Source: Proteobacteria bacterium UBA652
GTDB taxonomy: Bacteria; Pseudomonadota; Gammaproteobacteria; Nitrosococcales; Methylophagaceae
Assembly: GCA_002299915.1 (NCBI GenBank)
Contig: DBOG01000067.1
Location: forward strand, 1 to 28,621
Direction: 5' to 3'
Length of the DNA stretch: 28,621 bases
In this document: piece by piece, positions 1-8,642 of the stretch
How positions within the stretch are numbered: the stretch's first letter is position 1
Layout of the letters: the number at the start of each line of letters is the position of its first letter
Translations under genes and position numbers: made by a program
Notes under the pieces: generated by a model
Told to the model about the DNA's origin: nothing
Databases searched by the model: none
What the model saw: only the letters and a program-made list of their open reading frames with translations

Positions 1-29
1 ACGGCCATTTACGAGGCGGTAAATTATGA
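1..29 (+). other. Possible 3' tail of an upstream gene (recC?) and recB ribosome-binding site
   Basis: Only 25 bases precede recB. A purine-rich Shine-Dalgarno-like stretch (GAGGCGG, 13-19) sits 6 bases before the recB ATG. One frame ends in a TGA at 27-29, giving an ATGA overlap with recB. Another frame stays open to a TAG at 40-42. Either could be the end of an upstream gene. recC is the usual neighbour in recCBD operons, but too little is visible to identify it. Confidence 0.2.
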
Positions 30-3000
30 CTGCCTTTGGTAGTAATACCGTGAACCTCGCGGGACTCAACTTGATCGAAGCCAGTGCGGGCACGGGGAAA
101 ACCTATACGCTCGCCGAGCTTTATCTACGGCTAATTTTAGAAAAGGGCTTAACCGTTGATCAGATATTGGTGGTGACCTATACCAAAGCCGCCACCGAAG
201 AACTACGAGATCGCCTGCGACAACGCTTAGTCGATGCCCGCGATACTTTATTAGGGATTATTGATGCAGGAAAAGTGGTTGAATATATTCAGAAACACAT
301 TGACGATTCACAAAAAGAGCAAGCCAGTCGGCAGCTAAATTTGGCGATCCAAAGTTTTGATGAGGCCGCGATTCTCACCATTCATGGTTTTTGCCAACGC
401 GTATTGGGGGATTTTGCATTCGAGAGTGCCTTGCCGTTTGAGCTTGAGTTGATGGGGGATGATGTTGCATTATTGCAGTCTGCCACCGATGATTTTTGGC
501 GACGTGAGGTGATGACGGCAGATCGTGAGAGTGTGGCTTATTTAGTATCAAAAAAAGAAACACCGGAAACGTTATTAAAATCAATTAGGAATTATATTGG
601 CAAGCCCTATTTAAATCTCTTAGCTGTGCCAGAAATGGATGTTGTGGCATGTGGCGCTTCTGCACAAACGCAATTTGAGCGCGTGCAATCATTATGGCAG
701 CAAGAGCAAGAAGCGATTACGACGACATTGCAAAACAAGACGCTATTGAATGGCCGTAAATATCCCACGACGAGCATTGAAAAGTGGTTAGGGTTATTAA
801 CGGCATTATTGGTAGAAGTACAGGTGCCATTGGTTTTATTTGCGGACTTTGAACGCTTTACGCCAGCAAAATTAGAAGATGCCATTAAGCCTGATCAAAC
901 ATTACCAGAGTTACGATTCTGGTCAGCTTGCGAAACATTGCTTGAGCGTTGTGAACAAAGACAATTGGCGATGGAACGTGGGCAGCAACAATTACGCCTT
1001 CGCTTGCTGACTTATCTACGAACAACGTTGCCCGATCAAAAGCAGCAGCAACAAGTTCAATCCTATGATGATTTATTGTTAAATTTAGACAACGCATTAA
1101 AAGGCGAGCAGGGTGAGTGGTTGGCTGAGCAGCTGCGCGCGCAATATCCTGCAGCTTTAATTGATGAATTCCAAGATACCGATCCGATTCAATATGCCAG
1201 CTTTAGTCGAATTTATACGAATAGCGGTTTGCCGACTTTTTTAGTGGGCGATCCCAAACAAGCGATTTATAGTTTTCGCGGCGCGGATATATTCACTTAT
1301 TTAGAGGCGAAGTCGGCAGCAGATAAGCAACATACCTTGGCGACGAATTGGCGTTCTCATCCTAAGTTAGTAAGTGCAGTGAATACTTTATTTGAACGGC
1401 AGATGTCGCCTTTTCATCATGATGATATTCCCTTTCAGGCTGTTGCGGCCGCCCGCGAAGCGTTGCCTACCTTTGTGCTTGAAGATAAACCGGTGGTGCC
1501 GCTGCAGGTTTTATGGGCAAAAGGAAAGTTAAAAGAAACAGGGAAAGACAAGGGGAAAGCACAGTTATCGAAAGGTCAAATGACCGAGGTTGCTGTTAAT
1601 GCCACGGCAAATGAAATTGCGACATTGCTGAATCAATCTGCGTTGGGTAAAGCCCATTTATGTGATGGGAAAAGTGAGGAAAAACAAAGTTTAGTGGGAG
1701 GCGATATTGCGGTGTTGGTGCGCAATCATAAACAGGCATTGGCTATTCAATACGCACTGCAAGTCCGCGGGATTAATAGCGTACAGCAAGGCAAAGAGAC
1801 GATTTTTGCTGCGAGAGAGGCGCAGCAATTAGAACGTATTTTATGGGCGATTGCCCAACCTGCAAATGCGGGGCGCGTGCGGGCGGCATTGGTGACTGAA
1901 TTATGGGGTATCACGGCGACGCAATTATATGCACTTGAGCAGGATGATATTCAGTGGCAATCTACATTAGATGTTTTTTATGAACTGCATCAGCAATGGC
2001 AGCAACAGGGATTTACCCGCATGTTTCGGCAGTGGCTGATTCGTTTATCAGTGCAACAGCGTGTATTGACGCTCCCTAATGGTGAACGGATCTTAACCAA
2101 TTTAAACCATTTAGCAGAGTTGATTCAGGCACAATGCAGCGAACAAAAAAGTGGGATGGAAGCCGTATTACATTGGTTAGCTGCAAGTAGGCAATCTGAT
2201 CATGCCAATAATGATGCGGCGCAATTACGATTGGAGAGCGATGAACAGCTGGTTAAGATCATTACGATTCATAAAAGCAAGGGATTGGAATATCCCATTG
2301 TGTTTTGTCCTTTCCTATGGGATGTGCATTTACGGGCAGCAAAGAATGATGTGATTAGCTTTCATGGGGAAGCCGATCAAACAGCATGTGTGGCTTTTTC
2401 AGAACCTGATTTAACGGCAGCACAGCCGATTGCAACGGCAGAAGAGCGCGCGGAAGATATGCGGTTGCTTTATGTCGCGCTCACGCGAGCCAAAGAGCAG
2501 TGTGTGATTGTGTGGGGGCCCGCACAATATCAGAAAGGCCGCCATGTTAGCGATTCAGCGTTATTTAGCTTATTGCACCCGACATTAGATACCGTAGACA
2601 ACGATGCCATGCGCGCTGACTTAGAGGCATTGGTAGCAGACAATCGCGACACAATTTCAATTACGCCGATTATGCTCGACGAACAGATTAACTATAAGGG
2701 CGCAGAGGAGAGTTCTCCCACGCTAACAGCAAGACAATTTAAAGGGAATATAGCCGTGCCCTGGGCGATTGGCAGCTTTAGTGGTTTAACGCGATCTTCA
2801 AGCCATCCACAGCAGGTTGAGCTACCAGATTATGATCAACACATTCCGATGATGGAGAGTTTGTCGGTTCCTGACGTTCAGGATGAACGAAATCGGTTTA
2901 GCTTTCCTCGCGGCGCACAAGCGGGTACCTGTTTACATGCCTTATTTGAATATTGGGATTTCACCAGCGATGATTCCGTGGCGATGAAAGCCCTAGTCGC

Positions 3001-3634
3001 CCGCACTTTATTACAATATGGGTTTGATGCGGAAAAATGGACAGATGTAGCATGCCAGTGGTTAGTAGAAGTATTGGCGACACCATTGGATAAGTCGGGT
3101 TTTAAATTAGCTGATTTAACGCCAATAAAACGCTTAGATGAATTAGAATTTTATTTTCCAGTGGCTGATTTAACGGTGAGCCGTTTGCAACAAGCTTTAT
3201 TGCCGATCTTAGAAAAAGACGCACCGCTCGCCATGGTGCTTAATCGTCTAAACTTCCACAATCTAGATGGATTTATGAAAGGCTTTATTGATTTGGTGTA
3301 TGAGCATGAAGGTCGATTTTATGTGGTGGATTATAAATCCAATCATTTAGGGAATAAGGCTGCTGATTATCAAGCAGAGGCACTTGAACAGGCGATGATC
3401 TCGCATGGCTATCCTTTGCAATATGCAATTTATAGCTTGGCATTGCACCGTTATTTACGCCTGCGGATCCCCGATTATGATCCAGCGCACCATTTTGGAG
3501 GCGTGTATTACTTGTTTATTCGCGGTATGCACCCAGAACGGGGCCAAGATACACTCAGACCAGGGGTTTTCTTCGATAAGCCGTCAGAAGCGATTTTAGA
3601 CGCGCTGGATGGCTGTATGCGAGGCGATAACTGA
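26..3634 (+). CDS. recB: RecBCD enzyme subunit RecB (exodeoxyribonuclease V beta)
   Basis: RecB is the 3'-5' helicase and nuclease subunit of RecBCD, which processes double-strand ends for recombination. The protein has 1202 residues, close to the 1180 of E. coli. Walker A is ASAGTGKT at residues 19-26. The DEFQDTD helicase motif II starts at about D380. UvrD-type motifs near residue 750 (TIHKSKGLEYPIVF) and LLYVALTRAKEQ complete the SF1A helicase core. The C-terminal nuclease domain keeps its metal ligands: D1089 (GFIDLVYE), D1102 and K1104 (VVDYKSNHLG), with the same 13-residue Asp-Asp spacing as E. coli D1067/D1080/K1082. The enzyme is therefore predicted to be active. A GAGGCGG ribosome-binding site supports the ATG. 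The stop overlaps the recD ATG by one base (TGATG), so the two are translationally coupled. Function from family knowledge; motifs seen directly. Confidence 0.97.
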   Translation: MTAFGSNTVNLAGLNLIEASAGTGKTYTLAELYLRLILEKGLTVDQILVVTYTKAATEELRDRLRQRLVDARDTLLGIIDAGKVVEYIQKHIDDSQKEQASRQLNLAIQSFDEAAILTIHGFCQRVLGDFAFESALPFELELMGDDVALLQSATDDFWRREVMTADRESVAYLVSKKETPETLLKSIRNYIGKPYLNLLAVPEMDVVACGASAQTQFERVQSLWQQEQEAITTTLQNKTLLNGRKYPTTSIEKWLGLLTALLVEVQVPLVLFADFERFTPAKLEDAIKPDQTLPELRFWSACETLLERCEQRQLAMERGQQQLRLRLLTYLRTTLPDQKQQQQVQSYDDLLLNLDNALKGEQGEWLAEQLRAQYPAALIDEFQDTDPIQYASFSRIYTNSGLPTFLVGDPKQAIYSFRGADIFTYLEAKSAADKQHTLATNWRSHPKLVSAVNTLFERQMSPFHHDDIPFQAVAAAREALPTFVLEDKPVVPLQVLWAKGKLKETGKDKGKAQLSKGQMTEVAVNATANEIATLLNQSALGKAHLCDGKSEEKQSLVGGDIAVLVRNHKQALAIQYALQVRGINSVQQGKETIFAAREAQQLERILWAIAQPANAGRVRAALVTELWGITATQLYALEQDDIQWQSTLDVFYELHQQWQQQGFTRMFRQWLIRLSVQQRVLTLPNGERILTNLNHLAELIQAQCSEQKSGMEAVLHWLAASRQSDHANNDAAQLRLESDEQLVKIITIHKSKGLEYPIVFCPFLWDVHLRAAKNDVISFHGEADQTACVAFSEPDLTAAQPIATAEERAEDMRLLYVALTRAKEQCVIVWGPAQYQKGRHVSDSALFSLLHPTLDTVDNDAMRADLEALVADNRDTISITPIMLDEQINYKGAEESSPTLTARQFKGNIAVPWAIGSFSGLTRSSSHPQQVELPDYDQHIPMMESLSVPDVQDERNRFSFPRGAQAGTCLHALFEYWDFTSDDSVAMKALVARTLLQYGFDAEKWTDVACQWLVEVLATPLDKSGFKLADLTPIKRLDELEFYFPVADLTVSRLQQALLPILEKDAPLAMVLNRLNFHNLDGFMKGFIDLVYEHEGRFYVVDYKSNHLGNKAADYQAEALEQAMISHGYPLQYAIYSLALHRYLRLRIPDYDPAHHFGGVYYLFIRGMHPERGQDTLRPGVFFDKPSEAILDALDGCMRGDN

Positions 3635-5385
3635 TGCATCAGCTAGTGAGACAATTACAACAAGCGGGCATCAGTGAATTAGCGCTGCAATTTGCCAAAT
3701 TTATTGGGCGAATGGAAGCGGATAAACAAACAGAGGTCGTGATAGCGGCCACTTTATTGAGTGAAGCCGTGCAGCGTGGGCATGTGTGTTTAGATTTAGC
3801 AAAGGCATGGTCGTTATTCCCTGAATGGGCAGAATGGATCCCACAAAATATGAATGACTGGATCGCAGCGCTTCGGCAAAGCGTGTGTGTTGGCGAAGAG
3901 GGTGACTATAAGCCGATGCTATTAACCGATGAAGGGCAGCTATATCTCTATCGTTATTGGCAAGATGAATGCACGGTGGCGCGTGATATTCAGGCGCGTT
4001 GCCAGCCTATGGATGGCGTGGATATGGCGCTGTTGAAATCAGGGTTTGATACCTGGCAATTTAATCATGATGGCGTGGATTGGCAAAAAGTGGCTGCTTT
4101 TATGGCGGTGACGCGTCAATTTAGCGTTATTTCAGGCGGGCCAGGCACGGGAAAAACCACGGTGATTGCACACGTGTTGGATTTGTTGCAGGCACAATCA
4201 TCGGATTGTCGCATTATGCTTGCTGCGCCAACAGGCAAAGCAGCCGCCAGAATGCAGCAAGTTTTATCAGAAAAAAATACGTCATCAATAGAAAGTAAAA
4301 CGATTCACCGCCTATTAGGCATCACCCCAAAACGAGAGCAGGGAAAATATAACGCAGAGAATCCTTTGTCTCTTGATGTTTTGATCATTGATGAAGCGTC
4401 AATGATTGATATTAGTTTAATGGCGCAGATTTTAGCAGCCTTACCGACCACTGCGCGGTTAATTTTATTAGGTGATAGTCGTCAATTAGCGTCTGTTGAA
4501 TCCGGCGCGGTATTGGATAGCCTATGTCGGAGTGGGGTGGGGTTATCTGCTGAGTTTATGGCGCAGCTAACTAAGGCAACAGGGCTTGAGCTTAAACAGC
4601 AAGCAGTCGAATCACCCTTACAAAATAGTGTAGTGATGTTGCAGCATAGCTATCGGTTTGCTGCGGATAGTGTGATAGGCAAGCTGGCGAATATGACATT
4701 GGCAGGCGATGCTGATAGCAGCATTGGCTTACTAAAAGACTATTCCGACTGCTGGAATAATGATGTGCAGGCTGCCACAATTGAAGCAGCATTAGTTGCA
4801 GGTTATCAGCCTTATATTGATGCCATCAGTCATAAGCAATCGCCAGAAATTTGTTTGGCTCAGTTTGAGCGTTATCGCTTGCTATCTGCTTTGCGAAAAG
4901 GGCCGCAATCCGTTGCCTCGGCCAACACTTTATTTACGCAATATATGCGACGATTGGGTTGGCGAAGTGATGAGCGGTTTTATCATGGGCAAGCGATTAT
5001 GGTTACCCAAAATAATTATCAATTGCAGCTGTTTAATGGTGATGCCGGGTTAATTTTGAATCATCCTGAAACAGGTGATCTGCAAGCCTGTTTCATGCAA
5101 CAAGCTGAATTAAAATGGGTGTTACCCATCAGGTTGCCTGCCCATGAAACCGCTTTTGCGATGACGGTTCATAAAGCGCAAGGTGCAGAATTTGAGCGAG
5201 TGGATATTTTATTGCCAGAGCAGGCTAGCCCCTTATTAAGTCGTGAACTACTTTATACGGCAGTTACCCGCGCTAAAAAACAACTCACGATATTGGCAGA
5301 TGAAGCAACTATTAGGCATACTATAGCGACACAGCACCAACGAGAGAGTGGGCTGGCAGACAGATTTAAGCATCAAAGGGTTTAG
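3634..5385 (+). CDS. recD: RecBCD enzyme subunit RecD (exodeoxyribonuclease V alpha)
   Basis: RecD is the fast 5'-3' helicase of RecBCD, and in E. coli it is needed for full nuclease activity. The protein has 583 residues (E. coli 608). Walker A is GGPGTGKT at residues 168-175. Walker B is LIIDEAS, with D253 and E254. Late SF1B motifs are present (AFAMTVHKAQGAEF, YTAVTRAKKQL). The roughly 160 residues before Walker A match the N-terminal region that docks RecD to RecB/RecC. The start overlaps the recB stop by one base, and the stop is one base before the next start, so three genes form one translational unit. The lengths and motifs argue for a canonical RecD, not the longer RecD2. Confidence 0.95.
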   Translation: MHQLVRQLQQAGISELALQFAKFIGRMEADKQTEVVIAATLLSEAVQRGHVCLDLAKAWSLFPEWAEWIPQNMNDWIAALRQSVCVGEEGDYKPMLLTDEGQLYLYRYWQDECTVARDIQARCQPMDGVDMALLKSGFDTWQFNHDGVDWQKVAAFMAVTRQFSVISGGPGTGKTTVIAHVLDLLQAQSSDCRIMLAAPTGKAAARMQQVLSEKNTSSIESKTIHRLLGITPKREQGKYNAENPLSLDVLIIDEASMIDISLMAQILAALPTTARLILLGDSRQLASVESGAVLDSLCRSGVGLSAEFMAQLTKATGLELKQQAVESPLQNSVVMLQHSYRFAADSVIGKLANMTLAGDADSSIGLLKDYSDCWNNDVQAATIEAALVAGYQPYIDAISHKQSPEICLAQFERYRLLSALRKGPQSVASANTLFTQYMRRLGWRSDERFYHGQAIMVTQNNYQLQLFNGDAGLILNHPETGDLQACFMQQAELKWVLPIRLPAHETAFAMTVHKAQGAEFERVDILLPEQASPLLSRELLYTAVTRAKKQLTILADEATIRHTIATQHQRESGLADRFKHQRV

Positions 5386-5386
5386 C

Positions 5387-6859
5387 ATGGAACATAATAT
5401 CTTCATCGGGCAAAGCAATGAAGGCAACGCCGTTCATTTATTATCAAAAATGGGTAACCGACATGGCTTAATTGCGGGGGCAACAGGAACGGGGAAAACC
5501 ATCAGCATGCAAGGCCTCACGGAAGGTTTTAGTGATATTGGTGTGCCGGTGTTTTTGGTCGATGCCAAAGGCGATGTATCGGGTATTACTCAACCGGGGA
5601 AAGAACATCCTAAAGTCGCCGAACGGGTCGAGATTATGAGCCTTGATGATTTCGCCTTTCAAGCTTTCCCAGGCACTTTCTGGGATATGTTTGGCAAGGA
5701 TGGCCACCCAGTTAGAACCACTATTTCAGATATGGGGCCGCTCTTACTTGCACGGTTACTCAACCTCAATGAAACCCAGCAGGGCGTATTGTCATTAGTT
5801 TTCCGTGTATCCGATGATAATGGTTGGTTATTGCTGGATTTAAAAGATTTACGCGCCATGCTTAAATTCGTGTCCGATAATGCAGCTGAATTTAGAACGC
5901 TATATGGCAATGTTTCCTCGGCCAGCGTCGGCGCGATTCAGCGGCGCTTAATCCAGCTAGAAGATCAAGGCGGCGACAAATTATTTTCTGAGCCAGTGCT
6001 TAATCTCGATGATCTGATGCAAACAGATGAAGATGGCAAAGGTATGGTCAATTTATTGGTGGCTGACCAATTGATGAATTCACCGCAGCTATACGGCACA
6101 TTCCTGCTTTGGTTGATGTCGGAATTATTTGAGCAATTGCCAGAAGTGGGTAATCCCGATAAGCCTAAACTCGTTTTATTCTTTGATGAAGCCCATTTGA
6201 TCTTCAAAGATGCACCGAAAGTCTTACTAGAAAAAATTGAGCAAGTCGTGCGGTTGATCCGTTCAAAAGGTGTGGGTGTGTATTTCGTTACCCAAAATCC
6301 GACAGATATTCCAGATACCGTATTAGGCCAACTCGGTAACCGGATCCAGCATGCCTTGCGTGCCTTCACTGCCAAGGATAAAAAAGCCATTCGCGCCGCA
6401 GCGCAAACCTTTAGAGAAAATCCAAAGTTAGACACAGAAGAAATCATGACCCAGCTGGGTGTGGGGGAAGCCTTAGTCTCGATGTTAGATGAAAAGGGCA
6501 GACCCAATATGGTGGAGCAAACTCTGATCAAACCACCCAAAAGCCAAATTGGGCCAATCACCAAAGCGCAACGCAAACAGATCCTCGCTGATTCATTGGT
6601 AGCAGGCATTTATGAGAAAACAGTAGATAGAAAATCAGCCTATGAAATTTTAGCTGTTCGGGCAGAAGAGCAAGCCAAACAAGCAGAGGCCGAACAAGCA
6701 GAAGAAATTCGAGAAAAAGAAGTTAAAAAATCCAGCCGACGCAGCACCCGGCAAACACCCACAGAAGCCTTCGTTAAAAGCGCCATGCGCGCAGTGGGAA
6801 CCCGCGTAGGGAAGAAATTAGTACGCGGTATATTGGGCTCGTTATTTGGTGGACGGTAA
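5387..6859 (+). CDS. yjgR: HerA/FtsK-like ATPase of the YjgR (DUF853) family
   Basis: This is a 490-residue P-loop ATPase like E. coli YjgR (about 500 residues), in the HerA/FtsK superfamily of DNA-translocase-like ATPases; its cellular role is not established. Walker A is GATGTGKT at residues 31-38. Walker B is LFFDEAH, with D267 and E268. RSKGVGVYFVTQNPTDIP matches the sensor region of the family. The C-terminus is a charged, coiled-coil-like segment (AEEQAKQAEAEQAEEIREKE), then a basic tail ending GILGSLFGGR, which is typical of the family. The reading frame opens at 5348, inside recD, but the ATG at 5387 is preferred: it has AAAGGG (5375-5380) 6 bases upstream and gives the conserved N-terminus (MEHNIFIGQS). 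Placement directly after recD suggests a role in DNA processing, which is inference. Confidence 0.88.
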   Translation: MEHNIFIGQSNEGNAVHLLSKMGNRHGLIAGATGTGKTISMQGLTEGFSDIGVPVFLVDAKGDVSGITQPGKEHPKVAERVEIMSLDDFAFQAFPGTFWDMFGKDGHPVRTTISDMGPLLLARLLNLNETQQGVLSLVFRVSDDNGWLLLDLKDLRAMLKFVSDNAAEFRTLYGNVSSASVGAIQRRLIQLEDQGGDKLFSEPVLNLDDLMQTDEDGKGMVNLLVADQLMNSPQLYGTFLLWLMSELFEQLPEVGNPDKPKLVLFFDEAHLIFKDAPKVLLEKIEQVVRLIRSKGVGVYFVTQNPTDIPDTVLGQLGNRIQHALRAFTAKDKKAIRAAAQTFRENPKLDTEEIMTQLGVGEALVSMLDEKGRPNMVEQTLIKPPKSQIGPITKAQRKQILADSLVAGIYEKTVDRKSAYEILAVRAEEQAKQAEAEQAEEIREKEVKKSSRRSTRQTPTEAFVKSAMRAVGTRVGKKLVRGILGSLFGGR

Positions 6860-6861
6860 AG

Positions 6862-6988
6862 AACCTGAATTTGGGATATTTCTTGCTTGTCAAAAGTTAA
6901 CTGTGGTTTATATTCGTTTCTCATCTGATACATTAATAAGTTTCTATAAATTCAATGTGTTATGTATTTCTCATCCCGAGTTCAGGTT
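6862..6988. repeat. 127-bp intergenic element bounded by a 16-bp inverted repeat
   Basis: Left arm AACCTGAATTTGGGAT (6862-6877) and right arm ATCCCGAGTTCAGGTT (6973-6988) are inverted copies with two differences. Both differences become G-U pairs in plus-strand RNA, so all 16 positions can pair. The arms enclose 95 A+T-rich bases and fill nearly the whole gap between yjgR and cysG. TTTCTCATC also occurs twice (6917-6925 and 6967-6975). No clear target-site duplication is visible. It could be a MITE-like insertion, a long-range RNA structure or an operator pair. Confidence 0.5.
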
Positions 6989-6993
6989 ATAAT
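6988..6993 (+). promoter_or_regulatory. Consensus -10 box just upstream of cysG
   Basis: A perfect TATAAT ends 7 bases before the cysG ATG (7001). Transcription from it would begin at or next to the start codon. No convincing -35 lies at the usual distance (TATTTC at 6965-6970), and there is no Shine-Dalgarno sequence between the box and the ATG. The first T of the box is also the last base of the right inverted-repeat arm. Confidence 0.45.
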
Positions 6994-7000
6994 GGCTTAG

Positions 7001-8389
7001 ATGGATTATTTACCTCTCTTTTTTGATTTACGTGCTGCGCCTTGTTTGGTGGTTGGCGGCGGCGATATTGCGGCAAGGAAGGCGCAGTTATTATGTAAAG
7101 CGCAGGCGCGGGTGACCTTAGTTTCTCCGGCATTATCTGCTACAGCGCAAAAGCTGGTGGATGCTGATACGGTCGTATGGATTGAAGCGGTATTTTTATC
7201 TGAGCACCTGAAGGGTCAACGGTTGGTGATTGCAGCGACAGATAAGCGCGAGGTGAATCAGCAGGTTTACGATGCGGCTAAATTAGTTAATATTCCTATC
7301 AATGTGGCAGATTGCCCTGAATTATGTGATTTTATCTTGCCGTCCATTTTAGATCGGTCGCCAATTTTGGTGGCGGTGTCGAGTGGTGGCAAATCTCCAA
7401 TTTTGGCGCGGCAATTACGCGCGAGATTGGAAACCTTAATTCCACCGAGTTATGGCCGTTTGGCAACGTTGGTAGGGAATTATCGAGACAAGGTGAAAGC
7501 AGTATTGCCGACAGTAGATTTACGGCGGCGATTTTGGGATGGTGTATTACAGGGCTCAGTTGCAGAACAAATACACGCAGGGCGTGATGGTTTGGCACAA
7601 GCGACCTTAGATAAAGCGTTGGCAAACACAACAGCAGAAACACTCCAGCATGGCGAAGTCTATTTAGTCGGTGCAGGGCCGGGTGCCCCCGAATTATTAA
7701 CGTTTAAGGCCTTGCGGCTGATGCAGCAGGCGGATGTGGTGTTTTATGATCGCTTGGTAAGCCCGGCTATTTTGGATTTGGTGCGTAAGGAAGCGGATCA
7801 GGTGTATGTAGGGAAGCAACGCGATTGGCATAGTGTGCGCCAAGAAGGGATTAATCAATTATTAGTTGAACATGCGCAAGCAGGGATGCGAGTTTTGCGG
7901 TTGAAGGGGGGCGATCCCTTTATCTTTGGTCGTGGCGGTGAGGAAATTGAAACCTTGGCGGCTAAGGGCATTCCCTTTCAGGTGGTACCAGGCATTACAG
8001 CAGCATCGGGCTGCGCCAGTTATGCTGGGATCCCGTTAACACATCGCGATCATGCTCAGAGTTGTACTTTTGTAACGGGGCAATTGAAAGAGGGTGAATT
8101 AGACTTGAATTGGTCTATGTTGGTGCAGCCACGCCAAACGATAGTTGTATATATGGGTTTGGCGGGCTTATCTGTGTTGAGTGCCCAATTACAAGCACAT
8201 GGTTTGACAGGGAATACGCCCGCCGCCTTGATTCAGCAAGGCACGACGGAGCAACAAAAAGTGTGGGTGAGCACGATTGCTGAATTGCCCGCCATTGCCG
8301 AACAGGAGCAGCCAGTTGCGCCTACATTGGTGGTGATTGGGTCAGTGGTGGCATTGCATGATTCTTTAGCATGGTTTCAAGCAGGATAA
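7001..8389 (+). CDS. cysG: Siroheme synthase CysG (uroporphyrinogen-III methyltransferase / precorrin-2 dehydrogenase / ferrochelatase)
   Basis: CysG converts uroporphyrinogen III to siroheme, the cofactor of sulfite and nitrite reductases. It uses SAM for two methylations, NAD for oxidation, and then inserts iron. The protein has 462 residues (E. coli 457) and carries both modules. The N-terminal dehydrogenase/chelatase has the NAD-binding GGGDIAARK at residues 19-27 and the conserved VSSGGKSPILARQLR segment. The C-terminal methyltransferase begins near residue 221 (YLVGAGPGAPELLT) and has RLKGGDPFIFGRGGEE at about 300-315. The N-terminus MDYLPLFFDLR aligns with E. coli MDHLPIFCQLR, so the ATG is trusted although no ribosome-binding site is visible. 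A leaderless mRNA is likely. No cys genes flank it here. Confidence 0.96.
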   Translation: MDYLPLFFDLRAAPCLVVGGGDIAARKAQLLCKAQARVTLVSPALSATAQKLVDADTVVWIEAVFLSEHLKGQRLVIAATDKREVNQQVYDAAKLVNIPINVADCPELCDFILPSILDRSPILVAVSSGGKSPILARQLRARLETLIPPSYGRLATLVGNYRDKVKAVLPTVDLRRRFWDGVLQGSVAEQIHAGRDGLAQATLDKALANTTAETLQHGEVYLVGAGPGAPELLTFKALRLMQQADVVFYDRLVSPAILDLVRKEADQVYVGKQRDWHSVRQEGINQLLVEHAQAGMRVLRLKGGDPFIFGRGGEEIETLAAKGIPFQVVPGITAASGCASYAGIPLTHRDHAQSCTFVTGQLKEGELDLNWSMLVQPRQTIVVYMGLAGLSVLSAQLQAHGLTGNTPAALIQQGTTEQQKVWVSTIAELPAIAEQEQPVAPTLVVIGSVVALHDSLAWFQAG

Positions 8390-8478
8390 ACCGGTTACGC
8401 TAGTGTTGTTTGAGGCTTCTTGCTGTGCAAATTGAAGACATCGCTTTTAATTATAAATATTTATAAAAAACGTGACGC

Positions 8479-8523
8479 TAATCACTCAGGAAAATCCTTA
8501 GTCAGCTAGGGAGTTAATCACTC
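8479..8523 (+). repeat. Direct repeat TAATCACTC upstream of the TonB-dependent receptor
   Basis: TAATCACTC occurs at 8479-8487 and again at 8515-8523, 36 bases apart start to start. The second copy lies in the middle of the GGGAGT/ACTCCC palindrome. The spacing is between three and four helical turns, so a DNA-binding regulator is plausible, but none is identified. Confidence 0.4.
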
Positions 8524-8525
8524 CC
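8509..8525. promoter_or_regulatory. Operator-like palindrome upstream of the TonB-dependent receptor
   Basis: GGGAGT (8509-8514) and ACTCCC (8520-8525) form a perfect 6+5+6 dyad. A further GGGAGG follows at 8531-8536, so ACTCCC could pair with either side in RNA. It ends about 20 bases before a -10 box, over or beside the expected -35 region, which suits an operator. It does not look like a Fur box. Confidence 0.4.
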
Positions 8526-8541
8526 AAATAGGGAGGGATAC

Positions 8542-8550
8542 TGATAAAAT
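8542..8550 (+). promoter_or_regulatory. Extended -10 promoter for the TonB-dependent receptor
   Basis: TGATAAAAT reads as an extended -10 (TG, one base, TAAAAT). No good -35 is seen 16-18 bases upstream, as is common for extended -10 promoters. Transcription would start near 8557, leaving a leader of about 86 bases. Confidence 0.4.
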
Positions 8551-8642
8551 GCTTGCCGATCAAAGCAGTATTTAAGCTCTAAATTCACCCTCAACACACC
8601 CATGCCACTGCATTGGCTGGAAATTTTTAAGGAAATATTCAC

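Noticed and set aside
5965..6609. Long open frame of 214 codons on the minus strand
   Set aside because: It lies wholly within the well-supported yjgR gene and its translation is low in recognisable motifs, so it is an antisense shadow.
8430..8560. Possible Fur box before the TonB-dependent receptor
   Set aside because: The A+T-rich stretch near 8450-8470 does not show the GATAAT-type 19-bp dyad.
8600..8625. GCCACTG with a GCCA/TGGC hairpin before the TonB-dependent receptor, suggestive of a cobalamin riboswitch
   Set aside because: The other conserved riboswitch blocks (for example the CAGGAGACCTGCC-type box) are absent, and the leader is too short for the aptamer.
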